From Elymus sibiricus (Eukaryota; Streptophyta; Magnoliopsida; Poales; Poaceae): a stretch of 64,000 nucleotides of DNA. Positions 1-11,447 of this stretch are shown here, piece after piece. The stretch spans positions 432,551,379-432,615,378 of the forward strand of contig CM077676.1 in NCBI GenBank assembly GCA_039707655.1, read 5' to 3'. The notes beneath the pieces were generated by a model that ran no database searches, was not told where the DNA came from, and saw only the letters and a program-made list of their open reading frames with translations. A program made the position numbers and the translations under genes. The stretch's first letter is position 1; the number at the start of each line of letters is the position of its first letter.

Positions 1-519
1 TGCTTAACAACGGGATGGAAAAAATATCTTGCTCGGCCGTGTTGGCCCAGCCCACCTCTTAGTTTCGAAGAAGAAAGCCAAAAAATAAAGGTAAACGTTT
101 AGAGCCGGTGCGCCGAACGAACGCTCGGCCAGCCGCGTCCACGCTGGCAACGGGGCCACACACCACCGCTTAAGTATTACTCTTATCTCCACGAGTCGCT
201 CCTATCCATTCATTCGCTGCTGTCCTTTCCTTATCTCCTCGCACATCTTGTTCCCCTGCGGCAGCCTCCAGAATAGTTCGCCGGTGATGACCGCCATCCA
301 TCCCACGCCAGCCTGCCCGTCGTCCATCCAGCGGCAGCCTCCCCGCAGATGGGCGCTATTTTGGGAGGCCCCCACCGCGCGCGACAAGGGAGGAGGGGGG
401 GAGGGGAGGTCGTTGCCTGCGGCACCGATGAGGTGCAGTGCTGGGGACCGGCCGGTAAATTCGCTTCAACCGGCAACGATGGTGGTGAGCGGCAACGGCG
501 GTGGCCGCCATGGTTTTTT
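1..519. other. Unassigned sequence, GC-rich in part
   Basis: I see no gene or mobile-element end here. Open frames on both strands overlap each other and have no recognisable motif. The stretch from about 280 to 520 is GC-rich and leads directly into the repeat field that follows. Confidence 0.3.
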
Positions 520-1000
520 TGCTGCGTCAATTTTTTTTTGCTGGAACCACTTCTTTTTTTTGCTGGAACCTTCTTTCGTTTTTGCTACAAATTGAGAGAG
601 AGAGAGATGATGCTGTGTTGCTGCCATGTTTTTTTTGCTACATCAATTTTTTTTGCTGGAACCACTTTTGTTTTTTGCTGGAACCATCATTCGACTTTGC
701 TGCATTGGGCGAAGATGGTTGTATGGCGGCGACGGCGGTGCCCGCCATGAATTTTTTGCTGGAACCTCTTTAGATTTTTGCTTGAACCGTTTTTCAATTT
801 TTCTGCAATTCAAGAGGATGGTGGTGCCGTCGCCGTCAGGATTTTTGCTACATTTAATTTTTGCTGGAACCTCTTCTCATTTTTGCTACAACCGGCAATC
901 ACAAAAGCTACAACCGGCGATAAATTTTGCTACAATGGTGACGGGGTGGCGGCACCGATGAGCTTTTTCTGCTGGAACTAGCACAATTTTTTGCTACTAC
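520..1000 (+). repeat. Degenerate repeat field, TTTTTGCTGGAACC type
   Basis: The motif TTTTTGCTGGAACC and its variants TTTTGCTACA and TTTTTGCTTGAACC recur about a dozen times, separated by 15-40 bases, some of them CGGCGATGG-like GC-rich spacers. Because the unit contains no stop in some frames, several overlapping open frames arise with a repeating F-F-C-W-N pattern. These are products of the repeat, not proteins. Similar motifs are scattered in cereal genomes in my recollection, but I cannot assign a named family. Confidence 0.7.
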
Positions 1001-1686
1001 CTGCGGACATTTTTGTTGCCACCAGCAAACCCGAAGGAGAGTACTTTTTAGCGAGCTCGTCGCCGGGGTGTTGCGACCGGCGACCGGCGCTACGGCTGTC
1101 CCACCGGTGCTGCCATCGCCAGTGAGGGAGCTGCAACCGCGAGGGAAAGTTGCTGCATGCGTGGATCCGACGAGGAAGACATGAGACGACGACGGCGAGG
1201 CTGGCGACCGGCGGCAAGGGCGGCAACCGGCGGCCATGGCGAGCCACCGGCGGTGCAGGCTATGGCAGACGCGCGGTGAGCCACGAGCAACGCGGGCTGT
1301 GGCAGACGGCGACGGCGGCCGGAGTCAACGATGCATTTTGCCTCTGTTTTTCTAATGAAGCGGGGTGGAAAAGTTACAGATCGAACGGTTTAAGTCGGCT
1401 AATCGTACGGCATTGGTGCGACAGGCCCAAATCCTGGCCGGCGCACCGGCTCCTAGTAGCGCCCAAAAATAAAACGGTGTGATCCGGAACAAGGCGGTGC
1501 GGCAAGCATCCACTGACCAACTCTTCCTTTTTCTTTCTCAACACCAAGATGTACGGTAATCCCTAAAAAAAAGGATGTATACAGTGTAGCGAACTGCACG
1601 AGCCGAAGACTGAACATAATTCCAGTTTTCTTGGCCGCATTGCCGAGACGTTATGTCAACATAGTCTCAGCTGTCTTCTTCTTGCA
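1001..1686. other. No recognisable gene
   Basis: 1020-1330 is GC-rich with overlapping open frames on both strands and low-complexity Arg/Gly/Ala content. 1340-1686 is ordinary mixed sequence. Nothing here could be supported as a gene or element. Confidence 0.3.
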
Positions 1687-1995
1687 GGCTGTTTGGTAAC
1701 CACTCAGGCAGGGGAATGAGAGTTTTCATAAGGGTGTTTGTGGAGCGATTAGGCATGGGAAGTAGAGTTTTACTCTCATTCCCTTATTTGATATATGATA
1801 GGAATTAGCGTGGGATAAAACTCTGTTCACGAATTAACAGGGTACCCCGTGAAGAAATGGGTGGGAATTGTCTTCCTCAACTCATATTCCCCTTCCCACT
1901 TGAACTCACATTCCCTCTAATCAAACAGTGGACTTTTAATCTCCTCACCTCTCAACTCCCATTCTCCATCCCTAATTCCTCCGAACCAAACACGC
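1687..1995. mobile_element. MITE-like element with GTTTGGT ends
   Basis: The left end reads GGCTGTTTGGTAACC and the right end, read on the opposite strand, GCGTGTTTGGTTCGG, so the two form an imperfect terminal inverted repeat. The interior is AT-rich and has inverted complementarity (ACTCTCATTCCC on the left, GGGAAT-type reverse complements on the right). About 310 bp with a GTTTGG terminus fits a Tourist/PIF-type miniature element. I could not find a convincing target duplication, so the boundaries are approximate. Confidence 0.4.
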
Positions 1996-2057
1996 TGTTG
2001 GTTGTATTTGTCTTTCCCATTCTCGCATTCGCGTTGCACCAAGCAGCTTGGTCAGAA

Positions 2058-2250
2058 TTTTTTTTACGAGGAAAACTTCTGATCTATTCTTCAACTGTTA
2101 AGGTAGTACAAAGAACACCAGAAAAAAAAAGACATACAGGTCCATAGACCACCTAGCAACGATTATAAGCACTGTAGCGAGCCAAAGACGCGCCGCCATC
2201 ATCGCCCCTCCCTCATCCGAGCCGGGCAAACCTTATTATAGTAGACAGTC
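2058..2250 (-). mobile_element. 5'-truncated LINE 3' end
   Basis: Read on the minus strand this is a LINE-type 3' tail ending in poly-A (the T run at about 2058-2065). It matches the segment at 55317-55574 closely through the shared CTAGGTGGTCTA motif and the AGACTGTCTAC-like end. It abuts the transposon end at 2251, and no target duplication is visible, so its upper boundary may have been cut by that transposon. Confidence 0.6.
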
Positions 2251-3661
2251 GCATCTAGCTAATTCGACCCCTCAAACGTCCGCGGACGCGTCCAGGCGAG
2301 TCCGTGGACCGTGACCGGTCATCCCTCATTTTGTTGTGTCCGCAGTTGTCTACCTCATATCCGAACCCTCATATACATGCAACTCATGCAACGTAAACAA
2401 TAAACCCGCGTAGATCAACAAACTAACAACAAACGGACTTAATTTGAACATAATTGGGCATAATTCACATCGCATCATTCATCAGACAACCAAAAAAACA
2501 AAGTTTCCATCGCTGGATAGTACTTAAACATAAAAAAGGTAGATAAAATGGAGACACGGAGAAGGGCAGAGGAAATCACCATTTTCTCCCGCCCCCTACA
2601 TCTTTCGGCCTCCAGTGCGGCTGTACCACTCCGTGTAAACGTCGGTGGCCGGAGGGGCGTCGCCGTCGGGGCTCGAGCCGTCAGTAATGTTCGAATTTTC
2701 GAAGGAGGGGATTTGTCCGGTCATCCTCCGGACCACGTGGTCCTGGTCCTTGGCATGCGGGGCCGCCTTCGCCTTGACTGCCACCTCCGCCGTTGCCTCA
2801 CGCTCCAACTGCACGATGGAGAGCCGGAGCGCTTCGTCATTTTTGCAGCAGAGCCGCCACGCGTCGGTCTCCGTCGTCATGAGTAAGTGTTGGAGGACCG
2901 AGGCGACGAGCGCGTCCTCCGGATCCACTGGAGCGCGAGCGCTTGCCCGGCGTGCGGCCCGCGGCCTCCGATTTGGGAGTCCTCGTCCGCGGCGGCGCCA
3001 GTAAGGGCACGGGTACCCAAGGGTGGCTGGGGACGCCTTTAGTAGGTGGAAGATTAGGAGCAGAGGGGCAACGTACATGCAGGGTTGCGAAGCGGACGGA
3101 GCTGCGCGCAGGACGCGAGGGGACTGTTGCCCGCACTACGTCGTTGGGCGACGGGGGCCGGCACGGAACGTGAGCTTCCGCTGTTGCCGCCCCGGTCTAG
3201 TCGTGACCGTCACACCGTGATGCAGAAGGTGATCTCCTCCATGTCGTCTGGCTGCGCATCTCGCAGCAGGCTCTCCCAGTCGTCATCGCCGCCTGATCCG
3301 CCACCGGTGGCGGCGCTGTTGTCATCGCTCGCCATAGATAGGAAGGTGGTGGGATGGGGAGAGGAGAAGACCGAGAGGGAGAGTGGAGTGGAGTGTGTTG
3401 ACTTCGATCTAGCTAGGGTTTGTCCAGACGTGGGATATATGTGAGATCCAGGTGGGTCACGGTTGGTCGTTCCGACGTGGCAGACGCGCCCGGGCCTCCC
3501 AAACCCGCCTCAGATTTGGGCTGGGTTTGAGGTGTCCCGGTCAACCCAGACGTCCATGGCTGGTATGAGGTGTCCATCTGGGTTGGGTTTGTTTGATTGG
3601 TTAGTGACCGGGCCGTCCGTCCGGACGTACAGGGTGGTATGTGAAGCCGGGCTGTAGATGC
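2251..3661 (-). mobile_element. Short DNA transposon, copy A (GCATCTA termini)
   Basis: The left end is GCATCTAGC and the right end, on the reverse strand, is GCATCTACAGCCCGG, giving short terminal inverted repeats. The terminal regions are rich in GTCCGCGGACG/GTCCGTCCGGACG palindromes. This resembles PIF/Harbinger-type non-autonomous elements of grasses, which is an inference. No transposase is visible. It shares a block of more than 800 bp with copy B immediately downstream (2815-3661 against 3731-4564). Confidence 0.5.
2596..3335 (-). pseudogene. Acidic hypothetical protein fragment in transposon copy A
   Basis: On the minus strand an ATG at 3335 opens a 41-codon frame (MASDDNSAATGGGSGG, then DDDWESLLRDAQPDDMEE), ending in TGA near 3210. 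Further on, a frame ending at 2596 contains DPEDALVASVLQHLLMTTET and a Lys/Ala/Glu-rich stretch. The two pieces look like exons of one protein, but I could not fix the splice sites. The same N-terminal piece occurs in copy B with substitutions (MVSDDNSTATGG). I do not recognise the family. It may be an accessory ORF of the transposon or a captured gene. Confidence 0.35.
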
Positions 3662-3717
3662 TTTTATCCTACCCGCCGCGGAGCCATTCGGATGGCTCCG
3701 CGGCGGCTAGGATAAAA
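3662..3717. repeat. Near-perfect hairpin joining the two transposon copies
   Basis: The arms TTTTATCCTA.CCGCCGCGGA and their reverse complement, each about 26 bases with one mismatch, flank a CGG centre. The left arm continues from the end of copy A and the right arm leads into the start of copy B. A related half-hairpin (TTTTATGCTAGCCGCCGCGG) follows copy B at 4565-4600. Confidence 0.75.
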
Positions 3718-4564
3718 GCATCTACAGCCCGGATGGCGAGCCGGAGCGCTTCGGCTGCAGCAGAGCCGCCGCGCGTCGGTCTCCGTCGTCATGAGTGAGT
3801 GTCGGAGGACCGAGGCGACGAGCGCGTCCTCCGGATCCACTGGAGCGCGAGCGCTTGCCCGGCGGCCCGCGGCCTCCGATTTGGGAGTCCTTGTCTGCGG
3901 CGGCGTCAGCAAGGGCACGGGTACCTAGCGGTGGCCGGGGACACCCTTCGTAGGTGGCAGATTAGGAGGGGCAACGTACATGTAGGGTTGCGAAGCGGAC
4001 GGAGCTGCGTGCAGGACGTGAGGGGATTGTTGCCCGCACTACGTTGCTGGGCGACGGGGGCCGGCACAGAACGTGAGCTTCCGTTGTTGCTGCCCCGGTC
4101 TAGTCGCGACCATCACACCGTGATGCGGAAGGTGATCTCCTCCATGTCGTCCGGTTGCGCATCTCGCAGCAGGCTCTTCCAGTCGTCGTCGCCGCCGGAT
4201 CCGCCACCGGTGGCGGTGCTGTTGTCATCGCTCACCATAGATAGGAAGGTGGTGGGATGGGGAGAGGAGAAGACCGAGAGGGAGAGTGGAGTGGAGTGTG
4301 TTGACTTCGATCTAGCTAGGGTTTGTCCAGACGTGGGATATATGTGAGATCCAGGTGGGTCGCGGTTGGTCGTTCCGACGTGGCAGACGCGCCCGGGCCT
4401 TCCACACCCGCCTCAGATTTGGGCTGGGTTTGAGGAGTCCCGGTCAACCCAGACGTCCACGGCTGGTATGAGTGGTCCATCTGGGTTGCGTTTGTTTGAT
4501 TGGTTAGTGACCAGGCCGTCCGTCCGGATGTATAAGGTGGTACGAGAAGCCGAGCTGTAGATGC
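3718..4564 (-). mobile_element. Short DNA transposon, copy B (truncated duplicate of copy A)
   Basis: It begins GCATCTACAGCCCGG and ends with the inverse GAGCTGTAGATGC. After 13-15 bases it jumps into sequence matching copy A from 2820 onward and stays collinear to the end. It therefore lacks copy A's first 560 bases or so and looks like an internal-deletion derivative. A minus-strand ATG near 4239 repeats the acidic N-terminus seen in copy A. Confidence 0.5.
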
Positions 4565-5032
4565 TTTTATGCTAGCCGCCGCGGTGCCATCCGGCACCAT
4601 ACCAGAGGTTGACCTACTCCCTTTGACGACCTCATCTGAGCTCTCACCTCAGCCGCAAGATTACATTAAGTAAGATTACATAAATTGTAGAACACATTCA
4701 GATTTTTGTTATTTTATTAAACAATCTTTAGCTGACTTCCCGCGTAAATTAACTCTTGGAAGAAATGCTTAAACCCACTTTATATCTCTGAATATTTTGT
4801 TCTTTTTCTTACTCTAATTCTTCATCTCTCCCAGCAGTCATTGCACTTTTTCACGCATTGGCTGAAAAAACTCTTTTTGATACAAGGCTAAGGGGATAAA
4901 TTCGGTTATCCTCCTCTACGCCGCACCTAGTCGATCCCATAAACCGAATAGAGGAGGATAATTTATCCTCCCCTGTCGAAAAACCCCTCCAATCTCCCTG
5001 GATATCCTCACCGCGCGCGGGGCTGAGTAAAA
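4565..5032. other. Spacer without gene
   Basis: 4565-4600 is the half-hairpin described above. The remainder is AT-rich and holds nothing I can name. A small inverted pair, GGATAAATTCGGTTATCCTCC against GGAGGATAATTTATCC, lies at about 4890-4970. Confidence 0.3.
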
Positions 5033-5790
5033 GTGGCGCCCCCTCTCTCCCGCCCTCGTGCCGGCTCCATTCCCGCCGCAGCCACCAGCATGCGCCCGCC
5101 GCCGCCACTGATGACCGGCCCTCCTGCCGGAATGGATAGCTCGGACCCTTCTGCCACCCCGTCGGCCACCGCCACCGGCTTGTCACCGCCGGAAACGACC
5201 CCTGCTCTGCCCCCCGCGCCGAAGAAAAGCTTGGAGATAAAAAAAAAGTCCACCGGGTTCAAGCTCTGGCATCAACCACGGCAAAGGCTGCCGGGGTGGC
5301 GACCGCCTATCCGGCGACGGCCCGCCGCCCTCCCGCTGCTCCCGCCGGAGCCTAACGAGCTAGAAAACCGATGGCAACGGCATCGGCCCTCGCCGAGGAG
5401 GCCGCGAAGAAGAAGAAGAAGAAGGCCACAACGGAGCCCCGTCCACGGCCGGCGCCTCGTGCAGCGTCTCCGGCGACACCTACGGGCACTGCTCCGGCGT
5501 GTCCGGCGGCGGCAACCGGCAAGAAAGGCCGCGGCTGGCAAGTGCTCGATGAAATGCCGACAAGGTAAGTAAAAACATCTTTACTCAGCCGGATTCTCCT
5601 TTACCTTTTAGGGGATCAGATAGAGTTGCACTAAGGCATCATCAACCAGTACGCCGTTGACGAAACGGGGATCGTTCAAAAAGAACCAGGGAAGGTCTAA
5701 GAGGAGCCAGATGCTGCCTCAGAAGAACAAGGAGGAGCCTAAGAATAAGAAGGGAGAGGAAGCCTAAAAAAATGTTATAGCAGCTGCCCG
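5033..5790 (+). pseudogene. GC-rich gene fragment with Lys-run and splice donor
   Basis: A Pro/Ala/Ser-rich open frame starts near 5033. In another frame, AEEAAKKKKKKATTE continues to WQVLDEMPTR, followed directly by GTAAGT, a good splice donor, at about 5566. The VLDEMPTR/VFDGLPAR-type phrase also occurs at 52.7 kb just before the Harbinger nuclease remnant. My inference is that this is a decayed accessory (Myb-like) ORF of a Harbinger-type element. The alternating frames argue against a working gene. Confidence 0.3.
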
Positions 5791-6282
5791 TCCACCCGTG
5801 CGGTGATCTCCGACGTTGTCCGACTATGACGAAGTTAAGTGTGTTTGTATCAAGTAGGTTAGTTTATGTTGCAATATGTAAATTTGTAAACTCGATTCAG
5901 TCGAGCTCTCAGAGTTCATAGCTAGCTTGCATGTAGGCCAGAAGCGGGCTGGTTCACGCTGCGGCCAAGTATAGTTTTTTATCCTTGTGTTGTCGAGCCG
6001 TCCGAAAAAGGTTGTTGTTGGGCGACTGATGAATAAGCAGAAAGAGAGACATACATATTCCCTTTGTCGATCCGGCTTCTTGCGATACTTTTAGCAGCGA
6101 TATAAGGCATCAATGATCAATCTGACATTTGGTGTCAAAGCCTGCATTTATGATCAGGGTGGCGTTGATGGTGTCGGTTCGGTGACTAGAAGAGTCCCTC
6201 GGCTGGTTGAGAGTGCCCTAGCTAAAGTAGAGCAGCGGCAAGACTCCGATGAATCCAATACCCACAGCGCCTGACTATATTT
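5791..6282. other. No recognisable gene
   Basis: Ordinary mixed-composition sequence between the gene fragment and the poly-T that marks the LINE tail. Nothing supported. Confidence 0.3.
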
Positions 6283-7055
6283 TTTTTTGCGAATGAAACG
6301 ATTGTATTAATCAAGGAGGATTATTACAATCCAGCCGGCAAAGTGTGCCAATCTCAACTGGTCCATGGCGCAGCCAAACTGCCGTTTTGGGTGTAGAACG
6401 TCCCACTTGAGCTAGGGTGTGGCTAACAACATTTTGACTTCTACGTACATGAGATATCATATGCTCACGCCCTAGCGCTAGAAGCCGTTTGGCCTCACCT
6501 ACTAGTGCAGCAACAGGCGACCTGTTTTGCTCTTCTTCCTTCAGCATGTTTGCTGCAACGAGGCTGTCTGTCTCTATGATGAACGGCAAGGTACTCCACT
6601 CCAAGGCAAGGTCAATCCCTTCCATGCATGCATGCATCTCCGCTTCAAGTGCACTTGAGCATGATGTCAAGAAACGACATGATGCAAAGATGATCTCGCC
6701 ACTGTTATCTCTGAGAATCATCCCCGTTCCTCCTGTACCATCCTCCTCTCGCCAAGAACCATCTACATTCAGTTTGGCCCAGCCAACGGGTGGCTTGGAC
6801 CAAACCTCCGGCGGCCGTGGGCATGTTGCCTGGGTGAGCATCGCCTTCTTGTGGCTTGTGTGTGACGCATGCGTAATCACCATCTTGCCTTTAGCCAAGT
6901 CCTCATGTGGGTGCTGATGGATGCAGAGCAGACTGTCGATGTAGCTGCATAGGAACCGGCGAGAACTCTCAATGGTAGGGGCTGGTTTATGATGAACCAC
7001 TTCATTACGGACATGCCAACTCCGCCAGTTCGTGCACGTTTCACATACTTAACTT
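6283..7055 (-). mobile_element. 5'-truncated LINE with RNase H domain
   Basis: The T run at 6283-6290 is the poly-A tail of a minus-strand retroposon. The open frame (ATG at 7000, stop at 6311, 229 codons) is open further upstream to about 7055, where NWRSWHVRNEV precedes that ATG. It carries a plant LINE-type RNase H (RVT_3-like): LNVDGSWREEDGTGG holds the first Asp, ALEAEMHA the Glu and IIETDSLVA the second Asp. The last motif is RRSQNVVSHTLAQ where N..AHxLA is usual. Reverse transcriptase is absent, so this is the 3' stub of a dead LINE. A domesticated RNase H-like gene is less likely because the frame stops abruptly upstream. Confidence 0.7.
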
Positions 7056-9805
7056 ACTCTAATACTAGTGGCCATTGCGATGCACTGGCAGCTGGACGAC
7101 CAAATTAATTACGAGGAAGATAGCTTGTGCATGGTAACATCGGACTCCTATTCTTTCTTGAAACTAGTGATTTCCCCGTGCGTTGTCGCGGGATTTGAAG
7201 ATTAATTTCAGATGTATTATGTATGAAGAAAATGATCCAAATCAAGAGCTACTGAAATGTTTCATACTTGAACTATGTGTAAACAAAGAGTATGCATGTG
7301 GTTTGTATGGGGTTGCAAAATAGTGTTAGTGAATGCTGACATGGCACACTTGATGAGGTGGAAGGCCGCATGTTGAGAGAATTAGACTTAGTGGATATCA
7401 ACTATTTAAGAATAGTAGATTTACCCGCCTCGTCAAATAGAATTTGATTAATATATGTTCGACGACTATAGTGGCCTGGTCATGGCTTGCCTTGTACTCT
7501 CCGATGCAGTCGGTGCTGGTTTTACAAGGGACAAGATGGATCACCCCTTGTACTACTGCATGCATGCATTATACGTGGTGTCCTTACTATGGAAACAATT
7601 GTTCATCACTAACCATTGATATGGGCATTTTGTATCAAAATTTCATAAGATAAGTACTCTACTTTCATGCTTATTCGATCACCATTGCATCATTTAGTAC
7701 TCGGAGAGGAGCACTTGTAATCATGATTGGTGAGTGGGCGAGTTTGGCAAACCTTGTCAACAAAAAACAATGCGATGTTTCTGATTGCTTGTCCACGGCC
7801 TCGGTTTTCTAACAAATAGGTTCACTCTCCGGTGTGCATCTGCGTTCTTTGGAGTATTTGAAAGCGGCACAACCCAAAGATTTAACAAAAAAAATTGAGA
7901 GAGGACTCCTCGGTTCTTACTCCTAGTTGTGCTGATGACCTTCTCTGCTATGGGCAAGCATATGCCACATGGTGGCGCTCATAGAGCAGCTGCACGATTG
8001 GGGCATCACGTTCACTCATTTGTCTACTTCTCTGTCTGATCTCTCGTTCTGTTCCTTGGAGACATGTAATTGTTTTCTGTGAGCTGTAATTCTCAGTTCT
8101 TGGTTCTGTACTCTGTCTTCTTACATCTCTTCCCCTTGTAATTATCTCCATGCTGCACAGTGGACCGTTTTATTTTGGATTGATATAAAATGATTCAGTC
8201 TGGCAGTTGCTGGTGGTAGCAGGTAAAAGAAAGAATTTGCATAAAAATCACATGTGCGTATGATTATGGTGTGATTGCAAGATATCTTAGTCTAATTGAT
8301 TGTGCACTTTTTGAGCAGTTTTTTTTTTTTTTTTGGTGAGAGCTCCTCGAATATTATTTTTGGATGAAAATTTGCAAGTGGCTCAAAGCCTCAAACACTT
8401 GATAAAGTTTGATGTCGCGAAATTTCAGATTTTTTGGATTTTGTTTGATACCGTTTTTTCAATTTTTTGCTAACTTGGGCGAGAATCAACAATGTGCCTG
8501 CATTGGCCAGGCAAGAGTAATTATCACTTCCTCCACCTTCTTTACACCCAAGGCTTTTTCTACAGAAACCAACTTGTTTTGTTAGGAACAATTTGTTTTA
8601 CAATGTTTAATTATTTCTAACATGCAACCATCAAGGAAATCAAAGCAAATGGCGGATCGACCTGTTACATGGTGATTCAGAAGTAGATAACTTGTACTAT
8701 GGTGCCATTGTGCAGTCAGCAGTTGAGCATAGTTGCATTCACCATTGTTGCAGCACATAGGAACGTGCATTTTGGCTGTTCAGATGAGATCCACATCACA
8801 TGACACTAATACCGCCTCATTAATCGCATTCCCATTTTCTCTATTCTTATCAAGATATTGCATTATGAATAATTTTGGATCAAATCGCTTCACTAAATTA
8901 GCACTGATGATTTAAAGGGTTCTTCTCATGTTAAATATCATGTAGAATGTTTAGCAGCATGTATCACACACTGTCCTTCTTTATAAGTCTTAAGTCGGAA
9001 TGTCGTTATGTTTTACTAGAAAAAACAAATGCAGTGAGATATAGCGCAGATGCTATAACATGGACGTACATCATACGTACTATAATATGAACACTTGCCA
9101 AATTGCACATATAACAAAGAAATTGTGGAAATCATAGTGCATCTTCATTTCATAACAGGGAATTATTTTCCTGCTTGTTATCTAAACCAAGCGTTTTCAT
9201 TTTGTGAGTGTATCATCTTTTTATTCACTCATAGGACACTAGGATATGATAATTTGTTTTGTATTTTATTGCTAGATTAACTTCAGTTCCACAATTGTCG
9301 TACTAAAACCTCACATTCCATGGCAAACCTTTAAATTTTATAGAACACAAAGAAGTCTAATCAACAAAAACTATGTTATTGTGGAACAACAATACAAGTA
9401 AATGGGAATATACCATATTTTAGAATACCACACAATGCAAAATATTTGGAATAAAACCGTCTGCTCTCTGACCTGAAGAGAAAGTGCAGGCAGACGTGCC
9501 GCGGTACCGTCTATGATAGGCAACCACAGAGGGGATTCTTGCAAGTTAAATGTGGTCCATGTCCTGCAAGAAATCATCCCACGGGATGGTAGCACACTTT
9601 GATCAATCACATGTTTCCGCTGACAACCATACTAAAATTGAAGAGCAGTGTAGGGAACTCACATGCATGGTACCCTCCGAGTTGCCATGGGTGTGTCCTC
9701 TCGAATAAAAGGACATAAGAGAAAAGTGAAAAAGAATATTTCCACTCTGATGACACAAACATGTCAAGTCAGACTACCATATAGTGAGCGAGAAAAATTG
9801 ATAAC
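7056..9805. other. Long AT-rich stretch without recognisable gene
   Basis: Only short, unmatched frames occur on either strand. A 16-base T run at about 8320 could be another retroposon tail, but I see no coding remnant behind it. The phrase CCCCGTGCGTTGTCGCGGGA near 7173 resembles a motif common in cereal non-coding repeats, but no element ends are visible. Confidence 0.3.
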
Positions 9806-10454
9806 ATGTATAGTGTGATATCACCTGGCAAAAAATTACCTTTATTGAAAAGTGCCCAGCCGAGTTGTTTTTTTTACAGTGTGGCACTTAACAAACGCTT
9901 TGCTTTTGGTCTGCGGTTGGTCTCTATGCCAATTGGGGCTGTCGGGTTGTACCACGACTTTTGGTTGCCACGGCTGGCCAGATGCGTGTTTTGGAATCTC
10001 TACCCGGCCCTTGGACACGGCGGCCTTGCCGGTTGGCGTGTGCGGCTGCACGTTCTCACTGATCGGCTCTCCCATTGCCTTTGAATCATGTGGTCCATTC
10101 GCTTGGCTTCCATCTGATCGTGTGCTTTCTGGTGGGGATGCACGATTCCGATGGTTCTAGTCATTTGCAATGGGAAGTGCGGTCGGGCTATCTATCGATC
10201 CGGTCGTTGGTTATCCTGACCGGCCAACAAAGTACATGGACAACGATTGTCGTTGTCTATCATTAGTAAATATACAAGGCAATTACATACGCAATATGAA
10301 TATAATCACTTGCAGGCGTGTTTCTAAAGAGTCCATTCATATGCTCAAGAAAATGGCTTATGTGTCACGAAAGGAAGCTATGGAAATTTTCATCGTCAAG
10401 CAAATATCAACATAGTACAAGCATAATCATTTGCAGACAGTTGAGAAAAATATT
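9806..10454. other. No supported gene; contains stray repeat units
   Basis: Overlapping frames on both strands, none with a recognisable domain. The phrase TTGGTCTCTATGCCAATTGG at about 9917 is a stray unit of the repeat array that follows, so part of this stretch probably belongs to the same degenerate repeat. Confidence 0.3.
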
Positions 10455-10680
10455 CTTCAAATAGTTCGCTTAACTTCTGGGCTGGAGTTGGTCTCTGCGC
10501 CAATTGGTCTTCAAACAGTTCACTTAACTTCCATTTTATATTTCAAATAGTTCATTTAACTTTTGAGTTGTAGTTAGTTAGTTGGCCTCTTCAAATAGTT
10601 CACTTGACTTTCGTTTTATGTTTCATATAGTTTGCTTAACTTGTAGGCTGCAGTTTGTCTCTGAGCCAATTGGCGCAACG
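10455..10680 (+). repeat. Alternating tandem repeat, TTCAAATAGTTCACTTAACTT
   Basis: Five units start with TTCAAATAGTTC.CTTAACTT or close variants. Long units of about 50 bases (ending GGTCTCTG.GCCAATTGG in the first and last) alternate with short units of about 33 bases that end in TTTTAT. Divergence between units is appreciable, so the array is old. Confidence 0.7.
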
Positions 10681-11147
10681 GGTCATCTAGTACTCATCAC
10701 CTTCATATAGATGGCCCATTGCGCCTTTGGCACAAAGCCAAATGCAGCCATGAAGTTATGTAAATTGTTTGAAGAACATACCATCGGACGCATAGCCACA
10801 GAAAAAAGCATAGGAATAGGCACATTAGCAACGAATACAAATTTCATGCTTATGTATAAACAAGCGTTGTTTATTAAATACATGTAAAATGTTATATTTC
10901 AGGCCCTGCTAATCTAAGAATGGTCCGTTCGGTACCCATGGTCAAGCCTCGCAAAGTTTGACCTTAGACAAACTTGCCACGCGAAGTAAAAAAGAAATGG
11001 AAGGAGTGCGACAAGAGGCTGAGTAGATGTCACCAAATCTGACCAGGGAGAACATATGATCCGAGCAGATGGAAGCAGACCTGGTAACTTCCGAGCGATA
11101 CCGACCGATTAAAAAAATGATGACACCTCTACCAGCCCTCATTGCAT
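10681..11147. other. No recognisable gene
   Basis: Short frames only; no motif, no element end. Confidence 0.3.
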
Positions 11148-11447
11148 GACCGGGCATACGCGAATGAGCACAGGGAGGGACACCGTATACACGATCTGAG
11201 TCTCCCTCTTCCTTCCTTACTCCGACTAAACTCAGCCTAGCGGCCTTATTAACCTATAGATGCAGTTCTAAACATGTAGTACATATAACGAAGGATAAAC
11301 TGCCGACATTGCACAACCGGGCACACATGAAGGAGTGCAGGTAGGGACATCGAGTGCACGATCCGAGTCTCCCTCCTCCAGACTTAGCCCGACTAAACCT
11401 AACCTCGTGAATTTAACCCTTAGAGGCAGTTCCAAATGCATACAACC
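11148..11447 (+). repeat. Direct repeat, two units about 130 bp each
   Basis: Unit 1 starts ACCGGGCATACGCGAATGAG near 11148 and unit 2 starts ACCGGGCACACATGAAGGAG near 11319. Both continue through CACGATC.GAGTCTCCCTC and CCGACTAAAC.. to ..AGAGGCAGTTC-type ends. Spacing is about 170 bases and identity is moderate. Confidence 0.6.

Noticed and set aside
5033..5572. A 179-codon frame as an intact host gene
   Set aside because: The Arg/Pro-rich second half is composition-driven, and the protein-like part lies in another frame that ends at a splice donor without a partner.
7080..7200. Possible Helitron or other element end (CCCGTGCGTTG motif)
   Set aside because: No TC start, no CTRR end with hairpin and no inverted partner could be found.
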